Shown here: positions 25,231 to 33,734 of the stretch, one piece after another | Position numbering within the stretch: the first letter of the stretch is position 1 | How the letters are laid out: the number at the start of each line of letters is the position of its first letter | Source of the DNA: Candidatus Zixiibacteriota bacterium | GTDB taxonomy: Bacteria; RBG-13-66-14; B26-G2; WVWN01 | Direction of reading: 5' to 3' | DNA length: 64,000 bases | NCBI GenBank assembly: GCA_030613505.1 | Contig: JAUWLW010000006.1 | Span: forward strand, 18,566 to 82,565 | Program-made: the position numbers and the translations under genes | The notes under the pieces: generated by a model | Databases searched by the model: none | The model's input: the letters and a program-made list of their open reading frames with translations, nothing else | Told to the model about the DNA's origin: nothing

Positions 25231-26196
25231 ATGTGTCGGCGGCTGGCGGCGTATTGGCTCGGCCTCTTAGTTATCGGGGGCTTGTCAGGTTGCGAGGACG
25301 TCCCGACTTATACTTTACCGGGGCCGTACGTGCCGCCGCCGGTGAAGGGGGACGACGGCCGGCGGCTGTTGTGGGAACCGAAAGACGAGTACGAAAAACA
25401 ATGTTACGAGCCGTCCTTCTCGCCGGACGGCACGAAGGTAGTCGTTAGTTATAGGAACGGCATTTTCGGGCGGGACGCGGACCTCGCGATACTTGATTTA
25501 AAGACGGGAAAATTGAATATAATAGTCAAGGGAAACTCCGCCAAAAGGCCTACGTGGTCCCCCACCGGCGAGTGGATCGCGTATCAGGGCGACCGTGAAG
25601 CCGCGCCGTATATCTGGTTGTGTCGGCCCGACGGCTCGGAAAACCACCGCCTCGAGTTCAAGTGGGCCTGGACGCCCCGGTGGGGCCCGGAGCGCGATAG
25701 AATTTATTTCGCGTACGCATATGAACCGCGGAAGATATACGGCGTGTATTACGACCTCGACGAGCAGGAGCTGCACGTTTTATACCGGGACCCGCTTCTC
25801 AACGTGGGGCCGCCGCTGCCGTCGCCGGGGGGCGAGAAGGTCGCGTTTTATCTTTGCGACGATTTACAAAATTATAAAGACGTTAACCTGGCCCTCATAA
25901 ACGCGGACGGCACCGGGTTAGACGTGATATGGCCTGCCGGCCGGGCGAGGTATTGGGCTGCGGCGCTGGCTTGGTCGCCCAGCGGAACGTACATCCTTAT
26001 GGGGTACGGCTACCCGAGCAGCGGCTTAGGCGAGTTGGGAACGTACGAATTAAAGACGGGGATCTTCCGGCCGGTAACTAAATGTCCGCCGAGGTTGGGT
26101 TTCGAGAGCATACAGTGTGCGTCGTGGGGCCCGAACGGCGACATCCTATTCGGTAACCATTTGGGCCGGCTTTACTTAATAGAGGCGCCGGAGTAA
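25231..26196 (+). CDS. Beta-propeller lipoprotein, tandem copy 2
   Basis: The protein has 321 residues, starting one base after the stop of copy 1 (TAAGATG), so translation is probably coupled. MCRRLAAYWLGLL leads to lipobox Cys21 (GLSGC). Blade sequences are those of copy 1 with local changes: WEPKDEYEKQCYEPSFSPDG replaces the GPMEAQ version, and FKWAWTPRWGP with DPLLNVG replaces FKNAFTPRWGP with DPLRHVG. These middle-segment variants are shared with copy 4 rather than with neighbours 1 and 3, a sign of recombination between copies. Confidence 0.8.
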   Translation: MCRRLAAYWLGLLVIGGLSGCEDVPTYTLPGPYVPPPVKGDDGRRLLWEPKDEYEKQCYEPSFSPDGTKVVVSYRNGIFGRDADLAILDLKTGKLNIIVKGNSAKRPTWSPTGEWIAYQGDREAAPYIWLCRPDGSENHRLEFKWAWTPRWGPERDRIYFAYAYEPRKIYGVYYDLDEQELHVLYRDPLLNVGPPLPSPGGEKVAFYLCDDLQNYKDVNLALINADGTGLDVIWPAGRARYWAAALAWSPSGTYILMGYGYPSSGLGELGTYELKTGIFRPVTKCPPRLGFESIQCASWGPNGDILFGNHLGRLYLIEAPE

Positions 26197-26197
26197 G

Positions 26198-27163
26198 ATG
26201 TGGCGGCGGCTGGCGGCGTGTTGGCTTGGCCTCTTAGTTATCGGCGGCGCAGTAAGCTGCGAGGACGTACCTACGTCTACGCTGCCCGGGCCGTACGTGC
26301 CGCCGCCGGTGAAGGGCGACGACGGCCGGCGGCTATTGTGGGAACCGGGCCCGGGCGAAAGGCAGTGTTATAATCCAAGTTTATCGCCCGACGGTATGAA
26401 AGCGGTGGTTAGTTACCGGTACGGCTTTTTCGCCCGGGCGGCGGACCTCGGGGTACTGGATTTAACTACCGGCAAGATAAAGGTAATCGTAAGCGGCAAC
26501 TCCGCCAAGAGGCCGACGTGGTCCCCCACCGGCGAGTGGATCGCTTACATGAGCGACCGCGAGGCGGCGCCTTATATCTGGCTGTGCCGGCCGGACGGCG
26601 CGGAGCACCACCGCCTCGAGTTTAAAAACGCGTTTACGCCGCGGTGGGGCCCGGAGGGCGATAAAGTTTATTTCACTTATGACCTCAACCCGAGGGAAAA
26701 GGGATATGGCGTGTATTACGACCTCGACGAGGGGGAGTTGCACGTTTTATACCGCGACCCCCTTCGGCACGTGGGGCCGCCGCTGCCGTCGCCGGGGGGC
26801 GAGAAGGTCGCGTTTTACCTCTGCGATAATTTACAGAGTTATAAAGACGTTAACCTGGCCCTCATAAACGCCGACGGCACCGGTTTTGAGGTAATATGGC
26901 CTGCGGGCCGGGCGAGGTATTGGGCCGCGGCGCTGGCCTGGTCGCCCAGCGGGAGGTACATCCTTATGGGTTACGGCTACCCGGGGAGCGGCTTAGGCGA
27001 GTTGGGGACGTACGAGCCCAAGACCGGGATATTCCGGCCCCTCACTAAGTGTCCGCCGAGGCTGGAATACGAAAAAATACTGTACGCGTCGTGGGGGCCG
27101 ATAGGGGACATATTATTCGGCAACCATTTGGGCCGGCTTTACTTAATAGAGGCACCGGAGTAA
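26198..27163 (+). CDS. Beta-propeller lipoprotein, tandem copy 3
   Basis: The protein has 321 residues and begins MWRRLAACWLGLL, with lipobox Cys21 (GAVSC). The N-terminal blade is its own variant (WEPGPGERQCYNPSLSPDG). The middle carries FKNAFTPRWGP and DPLRHVG as in copy 1. The last third (GTYEPKTGIFRPLTKCPP) is nearly identical to copy 4. It starts one base after copy 2 ends. The conserved post-Cys stretch EDVPTSTLPGPYVPPPV suggests a common attachment or interaction segment ahead of the propeller. Confidence 0.8.
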   Translation: MWRRLAACWLGLLVIGGAVSCEDVPTSTLPGPYVPPPVKGDDGRRLLWEPGPGERQCYNPSLSPDGMKAVVSYRYGFFARAADLGVLDLTTGKIKVIVSGNSAKRPTWSPTGEWIAYMSDREAAPYIWLCRPDGAEHHRLEFKNAFTPRWGPEGDKVYFTYDLNPREKGYGVYYDLDEGELHVLYRDPLRHVGPPLPSPGGEKVAFYLCDNLQSYKDVNLALINADGTGFEVIWPAGRARYWAAALAWSPSGRYILMGYGYPGSGLGELGTYEPKTGIFRPLTKCPPRLEYEKILYASWGPIGDILFGNHLGRLYLIEAPE

Positions 27164-27164
27164 G

Positions 27165-28127
27165 ATGTGGCGGCGGCTGGCGGCGTGTTGGCTTGGCCTA
27201 GTAATTCTCGGCGGCTTGGTAGGCTGCGAAGACGTGCCGACGTCGACGCTGCCCGGGCCGTACGTGCCGCCGCCGGTGAAGGGGGACGACGGCCGTCGCC
27301 TGTTGTGGGAGCCCGGGCCGATGGAGGCGCAGTGCTTCGAGTCGTCTTTCTCGCCGGATGGGACCAAGGTAGTAGTGAGTTATCGTTTCGGGATCTTTGC
27401 CCGGGCCGCGGACCTCGCGATATTGGATTTGACGACGGGCAAGATAAACGTTATAGTCGAGGGCAACTGCGCCAGGAGGCCGACGTGGTCGCCGACCGGC
27501 GAGTGGGTCGCGTATCAGAGCGACGGCGAGGCGGCGCCGTATATCTGGTTGTGCCGGCCCGACGGGTCCGACAACCACCGCCTCGAGTTCAAATGGGCCC
27601 GGACGCCGCGGTGGGGCCCGGAGGGGGATAAAGTTTATTTCGCATATATTTACGAACCGGGGAAAGAATATGGGGTATATTACGACCTCAACGAAGAGAA
27701 ATTGGGTATATTATACCGCGACCCGCTCCTAAAGGTTGGCCCGCCGCTGCCGTCGCCGGGGGGCGAAAAGGTCGCGTTTTACCTCTTCGATAATTTACAG
27801 AATTATAAAGACGTCAACCTGGCCCTCATCAACGCGGACGGCTCAGGGCTAGAGGTGATATGGCCGGCGGGTCGGCCGAGGTGGTGGGCGGGGGCGCTGG
27901 CTTGGTCCCCCGACGGGAGGTACATTCTAATGGGTTACGGCTATCCGGGGAGCGGCTTAGGCGAGCTGGGTACGTACGAGCCGAAGACCGGGATCTTCCG
28001 GCCCCTCACTAAGTGTCCGCCGAGGCTGGAATACGAAAAAATACGGTACGCGTCGTGGGGCCCGAACGGGGACATCCTATTCGGCAACCATTTGGGCCGG
28101 CTTTACTTAATAGAGGCGCCGGAGTAA
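27165..28127 (+). CDS. Beta-propeller lipoprotein, tandem copy 4
   Basis: The protein has 320 residues, with MWRRLAACWLGLVILGG and lipobox Cys21 (GLVGC). The first third (WEPGPMEAQCFE, FGIFARAADLAILDLTTGKI) is closest to copy 1. The middle (FKWARTPRWGP, DPLLKVG) is closest to copy 2 and the end to copy 3, making this copy the clearest mosaic. It is followed after 20 bases by the beta-barrel gene, which may form an outer-membrane partner for these lipoproteins; that link is inference from adjacency. Confidence 0.8.
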   Translation: MWRRLAACWLGLVILGGLVGCEDVPTSTLPGPYVPPPVKGDDGRRLLWEPGPMEAQCFESSFSPDGTKVVVSYRFGIFARAADLAILDLTTGKINVIVEGNCARRPTWSPTGEWVAYQSDGEAAPYIWLCRPDGSDNHRLEFKWARTPRWGPEGDKVYFAYIYEPGKEYGVYYDLNEEKLGILYRDPLLKVGPPLPSPGGEKVAFYLFDNLQNYKDVNLALINADGSGLEVIWPAGRPRWWAGALAWSPDGRYILMGYGYPGSGLGELGTYEPKTGIFRPLTKCPPRLEYEKIRYASWGPNGDILFGNHLGRLYLIEAPE

Positions 28128-28147
28128 AAAGGAGCGCGAGGAGTTAT

Positions 28148-28846
28148 ATGTTTAAATACTTATTTCCGGTAGTATGGGTGGTTTTAACCCTAACCGGCGT
28201 CGGCACGACTTGGGAATTAATCCCGGAGGTAAGCTACGGCGTCTCCTTCCTGGACGGCGCGCCGTGCGCGTACGTCGAGACCGAGCCCGCGCCGGAGACG
28301 AACGAGCCGATGGGCGGGGCCCTTAGCGCGGACTTCGGCCGCTACGCCGTAGAGGTGTCGTACATACCGCGCTACGACCTGTACGCTGTCATCGGCGCGG
28401 TGCACGATTTTGCCGCGGTGGCGCGCGCCGCCCCTATATCCCGCGAGCGGTGGGCCGTGTACGGCGAGGCCGGCGTGGGCGTATCCAAGTGCGCGGCGCC
28501 GATGGCGTTCTTGTTCGAGGAGGGGCCGGAGTATATCTGGACGCCCGTGGTTGGGGCCGGCATCGGTTACGTGCCCTGGGAGTGGCTCGAGCTTGACGCC
28601 GGCGTCTCGTACCGTATCCGGGCGCAGGTCTTGCAGTACGGTACCGTGAGGTCGCGCGCGATCGATATATACGCGGAGTGTTTATTCGCGCCGCTACCGT
28701 ACGTGGCCTTTGGCCCCTCTTTCCGCCAGATCCTCTACGGCCCGTACGACTATTACCTTTACGGCGAGACCCACCGAAACGCCGGTTGGGTTACCGGGAA
28801 GGAAACGTACGTTCTCGCCACGGTGGCTTTCCCGATTCATTTTTAG
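28148..28846 (+). CDS. Outer-membrane beta-barrel-like protein
   Basis: The protein has 232 residues from ATG 28148, with GAGGAG upstream. The longer open frame starting inside lipoprotein copy 4 is rejected. A signal-peptide-like start (MFKYLFPVVWVVLTLTGVGT) is followed by alternating amphipathic strands: ALSADFGRYAVEVSYIPRYD, WAVYGEAGVGVSK, PVVGAGIGYVPWEWLELDAG, and YVLATVAFPIHF at the end. A terminal Phe and alternating hydrophobic residues are the usual signature of outer-membrane barrels inserted by BamA. The number of strands (about 8-10) is estimated. It probably shares a transcript with the lipoprotein array and ends at a terminator. Confidence 0.65.
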   Translation: MFKYLFPVVWVVLTLTGVGTTWELIPEVSYGVSFLDGAPCAYVETEPAPETNEPMGGALSADFGRYAVEVSYIPRYDLYAVIGAVHDFAAVARAAPISRERWAVYGEAGVGVSKCAAPMAFLFEEGPEYIWTPVVGAGIGYVPWEWLELDAGVSYRIRAQVLQYGTVRSRAIDIYAECLFAPLPYVAFGPSFRQILYGPYDYYLYGETHRNAGWVTGKETYVLATVAFPIHF

Positions 28847-28862
28847 GTGAATTGGATAAAAG

Positions 28863-28890
28863 AAAGCGGCCCTTGCGGGCCGCTTTTTTT
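28863..28890 (+). terminator. Rho-independent terminator
   Basis: AAAGCGGCCC and GGGCCGCTTT pair around TTGC, followed by seven T. It ends the lipoprotein/beta-barrel operon. Confidence 0.9.
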
Positions 28891-28911
28891 CAAACGTTGT
28901 CGGCGCGGTTG

Positions 28912-29871
28912 CTACCGCATCAGCGCCTTGATCCTTCCTACGGAGGAGGGGTCGACGCCCGGGAAGTTCCGGTACTCGTAAATTGTCCCGTTGGTGCCGA
29001 CGGCCCAGCCGTGCGTGCCGTCCAACATGAAGAGGCCGGAGAAGCTCTCCGACGTGGCCGGTTTGGTGTTAAACTTTTTCCAGCTCACGCCGTCGTAGCG
29101 CAGGATAACGCCGTCGTCGCACACCGCCCAACCTTCCGTCGGGCCGGTGAACGCCATTTCGCGGACGGCGGCCGTGGTGGGCGTGGTGACCTGCACCCAG
29201 CTCACGCCTTCGTAGTGGAAGAGGCGGCCTGAAGCGCCGCCCGCCCAAACGTTATTCTCGGACAGGGCGTAGATGCAGTGGAAATTCGTGGTCGTCGCGG
29301 CGCTGACCTGGGTCCATTCCGATTCCGCGAAGTGGAAGACCTTGCCTTTGTTGCCGCATAGCCAGCCGTCGTTTGGGCTCGAGAAATGTACGTCGTGGAG
29401 GGCGGCCAGGATACCGATATTCCAGGAGCTCCAGGCGCCTGTTCTCCCGCCGGTCCAGCGGAAGACGGTGCCGCGCTCCCCTACGGCCCAAGCAACCGAA
29501 TTTTGCCCGGGCGGGATCGTGACGCCCCAGATATTACGCTTGGTCGGCATACCGGCGAACTTCCACTTGGTGCCGTTGAAGACGGCGCCGTTACCCTGGG
29601 AGCCTACGGCGAGGCCGAAGTTCGCGGTGCCGAAGTCGACGTCCTGGAAGTACTGCGTGGGCCACGTGAAGTTGATGTTCCACCTCCCGTTACGGTAGCG
29701 GAGGATTTCACCCCAGTAACCGACGGCCCAGCCGGTATTGTCGTTGACGAACGTTACGGCGTTAATGTCTTTTGCGGTGGGGGATTTGTATTTCAACCAT
29801 CCGGAGCTGGCGTAGCTGAAACACGCCGCCACCACTATAGCGACCGCGGTCGTTAAACATACCCGCTTCAT
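28912..29871 (-). CDS. Secreted Ycf48-like beta-propeller with C-terminal tag
   Basis: The protein has 319 residues from ATG 29871, with GGAGGTG upstream. After a signal peptide (MKRVCLTTAVAIVVAACFSY) come about seven repeats with the W-A-V-G/W-L-C-G pattern: NTGWAVGYWGEILRY, FGLAVGSQGNGAVFN, VAWAVGERGTVFRW, DGWLCGNKGKVFHF, NVWAGGASGRLFHY, EGWAVCDDGVILRY and HGWAVGTNGTIYEY. This matches Ycf48/BNR-like propellers. It ends DPSSVGRIKALMR, the tag shared with two other proteins here. It is likely exported. Function is unknown; Ycf48 itself assists photosystem II assembly, which is not relevant in this context. Confidence 0.75.
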   Translation of the reverse strand: MKRVCLTTAVAIVVAACFSYASSGWLKYKSPTAKDINAVTFVNDNTGWAVGYWGEILRYRNGRWNINFTWPTQYFQDVDFGTANFGLAVGSQGNGAVFNGTKWKFAGMPTKRNIWGVTIPPGQNSVAWAVGERGTVFRWTGGRTGAWSSWNIGILAALHDVHFSSPNDGWLCGNKGKVFHFAESEWTQVSAATTTNFHCIYALSENNVWAGGASGRLFHYEGVSWVQVTTPTTAAVREMAFTGPTEGWAVCDDGVILRYDGVSWKKFNTKPATSESFSGLFMLDGTHGWAVGTNGTIYEYRNFPGVDPSSVGRIKALMR

Positions 29872-29907
29872 CTCGCATCACCTCCGTTGGTGGGCGTTTA
29901 GCGGGTT

Positions 29908-29932
29908 AACCGTCCCGCGGCGCGGGACGGTT
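29908..29932 (-). other. Hairpin in the 5' leader of the propeller gene
   Basis: A perfect 10-bp inverted repeat (AACCGTCCCG/CGGGACGGTT) around CGGCG, 37 bases upstream of ATG 29871. There is no T-run on the minus strand. It may stabilise the mRNA or act as a remnant terminator. Confidence 0.45.
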
Positions 29933-30036
29933 TCGTAAGTTTCTTTTCGTCGCCCCCCCGCTTAACGTTTCGATACACCTTGGCGGCGCGGCTAAATCTT
30001 CGCTCCGCCGTAATTTCATACCTGCCGATACGCATA

Positions 30037-30065
30037 AAATTAGAATAATCGACGGCTTTTGTCAA
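30037..30065 (-). promoter_or_regulatory. Possible promoter of the Ycf48-like gene
   Basis: TTGACA (30065-30060) with a 17-base spacer to a weak -10 TAATTT (30042-30037). The rest of the gap 29872-30125 shows no gene. The leader would be about 160 bases and contain the hairpin at 29908-29932. Confidence 0.4.
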
Positions 30066-30125
30066 GCATTTTTTCGGGAAAATACTCATATTGAGTGGAT
30101 TACGGATGTTTATTTAAAAGCCTTT

Positions 30126-31400
30126 TTAATCGACAACGCTCGCGGTAACGCCGTTGGGCATGGCGCCGTCGAAACGCGCCAGCGCGTTTTCCTGTACGCC
30201 GACGTCGAGCAGGCAGTTCCTCCCGACCGCGAAATGCGCCGGTATTCGCACCCGCTTGCCGACCAACGTTATCCCGCGGCTCAGCTGTTCCGGAAAATCC
30301 TCGTTCGGCCGGGGTTCGCCGACGTCGTCGCCCACGCGGGCGCCCGGCCCTACGCCGGCGAACTTGTCCAGTATCACGCGGTCCAACGACGCGCCGGCGC
30401 CCACCCGCGTCCCATCCAGAACTATCGAATCCTTAACCCGCGCCCCCGCTTCGACGTAGACCCGCCGGAATAGTACCGAGTTTTCCACGCGGCCGTTTAT
30501 TATGGACCCGTCGGCGACGAGGGAATTTACCACCTCCGCCTCCGGCCCGAACTTCACCGGGGGGTCGTCGGGGAGTCTGGTGTATATGGGCCAGGCCGGG
30601 TCGTCGAGCTTGCAGGCCGGGTTTTCGGCCAGGCACTCAAAGGTTACGTCGTAGTAGTCGTCGACCGTGTCTATCCGGGCCCAATATTCGTCGTGCCGGT
30701 AAGCGGCGACGGCGCCCTCGGCGACGGCCGGCGCGACGACGTCGGCGACGACGTCCGTGGCGCCCCGCGTCTCCGCCTGGCGTAATTTGTCTACCAGGAG
30801 AGAGCGGCCGAATACGTATATACCCGTAGACGCGTACCAGGAGCCTTCGGCCGGCGCGGCGACGCCCACCGCGGCGACGACGTTGCCGCCGCCTATTTCG
30901 ACCGCGTCGTTTCGGCCCGGTTGGGGCGCGGCCATTTTCTTAACGACGAGCGTTACGCTCGCGGGCGAAACGGCGTGGAAGTCCAATAGCGGCCGGTAGT
31001 CCATTTTGTACACGCCGTCGCCCGAGGCCACGACCACGCAATCGAAGCGTTCGTCGTCGACCACTTCCAGATTTTGGGCCAGCGCGTCCGCCGTCCCTTC
31101 GTACCAGTGGGTCTCGCCGCCGCGGTAGTAGGGCTCGAGCAGGCGGATGCCGCCGTCGCGTCGGTCGAGGTCCCACGGCTTGCCGATGCCGACGTGGGCT
31201 TTCAGCGACTCGGGGAGATATTGGGTGACCACGCCCACGTTGGTTATGCCGGAGTGAGTGAGGTTGGACAACGTGAAGTCGATGAGGCGATAGTGGCCGG
31301 CGAAGGGAACCGATGCCTTGGGGCGGACGCGGGAGAGGGCGAGCAGGCTGTCGCCCCGGCCGCCGGCGAATATCATCGCGAGGACGTTGCGCATCGGCAT
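30126..31400 (-). CDS. GlgC paralog with altered active site (GlgD-like)
   Basis: The 424 residues align with glgC at 20866 over their length: SVPFAGHYRLIDFTLSNLTHS, GIGKPWDLDR, HWYEGTADALAQN and a beta-helix C-terminus. The nucleotide loop reads FAGGRGDSLLAL, with Ser in place of the catalytic Arg of G-G-x-G-x-R-L. This resembles GlgD-type regulatory subunits that pair with GlgC in some Firmicutes. It may therefore form a heteromeric ADP-glucose pyrophosphorylase or act as a non-catalytic sensor; that is inference. Its ATG directly follows the parB stop (TAA-ATG), so it is translated in the par operon, an unusual partner. Confidence 0.8.
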   Translation of the reverse strand: MPMRNVLAMIFAGGRGDSLLALSRVRPKASVPFAGHYRLIDFTLSNLTHSGITNVGVVTQYLPESLKAHVGIGKPWDLDRRDGGIRLLEPYYRGGETHWYEGTADALAQNLEVVDDERFDCVVVASGDGVYKMDYRPLLDFHAVSPASVTLVVKKMAAPQPGRNDAVEIGGGNVVAAVGVAAPAEGSWYASTGIYVFGRSLLVDKLRQAETRGATDVVADVVAPAVAEGAVAAYRHDEYWARIDTVDDYYDVTFECLAENPACKLDDPAWPIYTRLPDDPPVKFGPEAEVVNSLVADGSIINGRVENSVLFRRVYVEAGARVKDSIVLDGTRVGAGASLDRVILDKFAGVGPGARVGDDVGEPRPNEDFPEQLSRGITLVGKRVRIPAHFAVGRNCLLDVGVQENALARFDGAMPNGVTASVVD

Positions 31401-32243
31401 TTACGAGGAGCCCTTTTTTAACATAGCTTCCGCCAATCGGTTGAGGTCTTCGGCGCTGTAGTAGTGGACCTTGACGGTGCCGCGCTTCGCCGAGCCGGTT
31501 ATGGTTACCTTCGTCGCGAGCGACTTCTCGAGCCGGGCGGCGAGGTCGTCGAGGTACGGCGCGGCGCCCCGGCGGCGGGGGGCTTTGGGCGCCACCCGCT
31601 TCGCCAGCGCCTCGGCCTGCCGCGCCGAAAGGCCCTCCCGGCCTATGCGCCGGGCGAGCGCTATCTGGCGCGACTTGGGCTCGACGCCCACCAGTGGCCG
31701 CGCCTGGCCCGCGGTGAGCTTGCCCTCCCCCAGCATGGCCAGCACCGGCGCCGCGAGCGCGAGCAGCCGTAGCGCGTTCGTGACGGCGGCGCGGCTTTTG
31801 CCCACCCCCCGGGCGACGGCCTCGTGGCTCAGGCCGTACTCGTCAACCAGGACCCTGAACGCCGCGGCCTCCTCCACCGCGTTCAGGTCCTCGCGCTGCA
31901 GGTTCTCCACCAGCGTCAGCGGCAGCATCATTTCGTCGGGGACGGCGCGGATGACGCAGGGGACGGCCCTCAGGCCCGCCTTGCGGGCGGCCAGCAGGCG
32001 ACGCTCCCCGGCGACCACTTCGTAGCCCTTGCCGGCGCGGCGCACGACGAGCGGCTGCAGGATGCCGTGCTCCCGGATGGAAGCCGCCATCTCGGCCAGC
32101 TCGTCCGCGCCGAAGCGGCGGCGCGGCTGCCGCGGGTTGGGTTTTATCAGGTCTACGGCGATTTCGCGGACCACGGCGCCTTCCGCGGCGCCGGGCGGTA
32201 TCAGTGCCTCCAGCCCCCGCCCCAGCACTTTCTTAGCGGCCAT
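31401..32243 (-). CDS. parB: Chromosome partitioning protein ParB
   Basis: ParB binds parS, spreads as a CTP-dependent clamp and recruits ParA and condensin. The 280 residues show an N-terminal ParA-interaction stretch ([13 protein letters not shown]), the ParB/Srx CTPase domain with NPRQPRRRF and [14 protein letters not shown] (GERR box), and the motif [12 protein letters not shown] helix-turn-helix follows around [20 protein letters not shown], with a C-terminal dimerisation domain ([12 protein letters not shown]). It overlaps parA by 11 bases and ends flush with the GlgD-like gene. Two parS sites lie upstream of parA. Confidence 0.95.
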   Translation of the reverse strand: MAAKKVLGRGLEALIPPGAAEGAVVREIAVDLIKPNPRQPRRRFGADELAEMAASIREHGILQPLVVRRAGKGYEVVAGERRLLAARKAGLRAVPCVIRAVPDEMMLPLTLVENLQREDLNAVEEAAAFRVLVDEYGLSHEAVARGVGKSRAAVTNALRLLALAAPVLAMLGEGKLTAGQARPLVGVEPKSRQIALARRIGREGLSARQAEALAKRVAPKAPRRRGAAPYLDDLAARLEKSLATKVTITGSAKRGTVKVHYYSAEDLNRLAEAMLKKGSS

Positions 32244-32997
32244 CTCCTAAAACCTCCTGCGCGAGCGCAAGGTACGCCTGCGCGCCGCTCGAGGCGGCGT
32301 CGTATAAAAGGACGGGCAGGCCGAAGGAGGGCGCCTCGGCCAGCCGCACGTTGCGGGGTATGACGGTCCGGAAGACGGCGTCGCCGAAGTAGCGCCGGAT
32401 CTCCTCCGCCACCTGCACCGACAGGTTGGTCCGGCCGTCGTACATGGTGAGCAGCACGCCGTCCAGCTCGAGCGACGGGTTGAGCCGCTCGCGCACCAGC
32501 GCCAGCGTCTCCATCAACAGGCCCACGCCCTCCAGCGCGTAGTACTCGCATTGGATGGGGAGGAGCACCGACTCCGCGGCCACGAGGGCGTTGACGGTCA
32601 GAAGCCCCAGCGAGGGGGGCGTGTCGATGAGGACGTAGTCGTATTGGTCCGTGACCTCTTTTAATTTAAATTTGAGTCGCGCCTCGCGGTCCTCGGCGTC
32701 GGCGAGTTCGAGCTGGGCGCCTACCAGCCGGGGGTGGGAGGGCGCGAGCTTGAGGCCCGGGACGCCGACCTCGACGACGACGTCCGAGAGCGTGGCCCCG
32801 CCCAGCAGCAGCTCGTACGTAGTGGCCTGCAGCGCGTCGCGGTCGACGCCCAGGCCCGAGGTGGCGTTGGCCTGCGGGTCGCAGTCGACCAGCAGGACCG
32901 GGCGCTCCGCGGCCGCCAGCGCCGCGGCCAGGTTGACGGCGGTGGTCGTCTTGCCGACGCCGCCCTTCTGGTTCGCGATCGCGACGAATTTCTTCAT
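32233..32997 (-). CDS. parA: Chromosome partitioning ATPase ParA (Soj)
   Basis: The protein has 254 residues. The deviant Walker [20 protein letters not shown] begins at residue 8, [16 protein letters not shown] is near 34, and Walker [15 protein letters not shown] near 122. A C-terminal [20 protein letters not shown] is standard for chromosomal Soj. It uses ATP-driven nucleoid binding to segregate ParB-parS complexes. Start ATG 32997. Together with parB, rsmG and mnmG it marks the origin-proximal part of the chromosome. Confidence 0.95.
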   Translation of the reverse strand: MKKFVAIANQKGGVGKTTTAVNLAAALAAAERPVLLVDCDPQANATSGLGVDRDALQATTYELLLGGATLSDVVVEVGVPGLKLAPSHPRLVGAQLELADAEDREARLKFKLKEVTDQYDYVLIDTPPSLGLLTVNALVAAESVLLPIQCEYYALEGVGLLMETLALVRERLNPSLELDGVLLTMYDGRTNLSVQVAEEIRRYFGDAVFRTVIPRNVRLAEAPSFGLPVLLYDAASSGAQAYLALAQEVLGDGR

Positions 32998-33008
32998 ATC
33001 AGCGTTTA

Positions 33009-33024
33009 CGTTTCACGTGGAACG
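33009..33024. promoter_or_regulatory. parS site 1
   Basis: CGTTTCACGTGGAACG differs from the consensus TGTTTCACGTGAAACA at three positions, keeping the central TTTCACGTG core. It lies 12 bases upstream of the parA start. Confidence 0.8.
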
Positions 33025-33034
33025 GCAGGGCCGA

Positions 33035-33050
33035 TGTTTCACGTGAAACC
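33035..33050. promoter_or_regulatory. parS site 2
   Basis: TGTTTCACGTGAAACC matches 15 of 16 consensus positions and touches the last base of the rsmG stop codon. Its centre is 26 bases from that of site 1, so two ParB clamps can load between rsmG and parA, possibly also regulating parAB. Confidence 0.93.
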
Positions 33051-33703
33051 TACTCTTTTATTACCTCGACGAGGAGGCGCGGTTTCGTAAGCGTCGGCAA
33101 ATTATATTCGTGAATGTTGGCCAACCGCCCTCCCGCGGCGCCCGCCTCTTTTTCGAGGCCCGTTAACCTCTTACCGGCCACGTCCCCCAGGAAGAGCACC
33201 GCCCGGCCTCCCGCTTTGACCAGCGGCAACGACAACTTCAACGCGACGTCCGCTCGGGCAAACGCCTTCGCGCAAGCCACGTCGAAGGCCGCGCCCGCCA
33301 ATTCCTCCGCCGGCCGCGCATCCACGGCGACATTCCCCAACTCGAGCTCGGCCGCGGCCAGCCGTAAATACTCCGCTTTGCGCGGGGACGGTTCTATTAA
33401 CGTTATTTTTAAATCCTCCCGCACGATCGCGAGCGGCAACCCCGGGTAGCCACCGCCGGAACCCACGTCGGCCAGCGTTTCGGCCGTCCCGGGCGGCGCC
33501 AATTCTTGCAATTTCAAGCTATCCAAGACCAAATGGACGACGTACGCCTCGGCCTCGAGCAGCGCCGAAAGCTTCGCCCGTTTCCGGTATTTTTCGTGGA
33601 GCGCGGCGAGCTTTTTCAGCTTTTTCCGCGCCTTTTCGCCGGTTTCGGCCAGGTATTTATCCAAAAAGAAGCCGATGTCGGCTCTAGCTGTTCGCGCACC
33701 CAC
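33050..33703 (-). CDS. rsmG: 16S rRNA (guanine-527-N7)-methyltransferase RsmG (GidB)
   Basis: It methylates G527 of 16S rRNA. The 217 residues include the SAM-binding motif LADVGSGGGYPGLPLAI (about 86), TLIEPSPRKAEYLRLAAAEL (about 109), and the late AFARADVALKLSLPLVKAGG. Size and motifs are typical. Translation probably starts at GTG 33703; the nearby ATG at 33711 is in another frame. It lies 31 bases after mnmG, the usual gidA-gidB order. Confidence 0.93.
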   Translation of the reverse strand: MGARTARADIGFFLDKYLAETGEKARKKLKKLAALHEKYRKRAKLSALLEAEAYVVHLVLDSLKLQELAPPGTAETLADVGSGGGYPGLPLAIVREDLKITLIEPSPRKAEYLRLAAAELELGNVAVDARPAEELAGAAFDVACAKAFARADVALKLSLPLVKAGGRAVLFLGDVAGKRLTGLEKEAGAAGGRLANIHEYNLPTLTKPRLLVEVIKE

Positions 33704-33734
33704 GTCGGCATATTAACTCCGGCCGCGCGGCCTG

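Larger units (their letters stand above)
24258..28127 (+). repeat. Four-gene tandem repeat array with a period of about 967 bp
   Basis: Gene starts at 24258, 25231, 26198 and 27165 are spaced 973, 967 and 967 bases. Each junction reads stop-G-ATG. High identity over the whole unit shows tandem duplication, and the patchwork of variants shows later gene conversion. Confidence 0.9.

Noticed and set aside
24258..28127. Periodic repeats that could suggest a CRISPR or VNTR array
   Set aside because: The period is about 967 bases and each unit is a complete coding frame with a lipoprotein signal; there are no short repeats and spacers.
29908..29932. Hairpin as terminator of the GlgD-like gene
   Set aside because: It lies about 190 bases past the stop and lacks a T-run on the minus strand.
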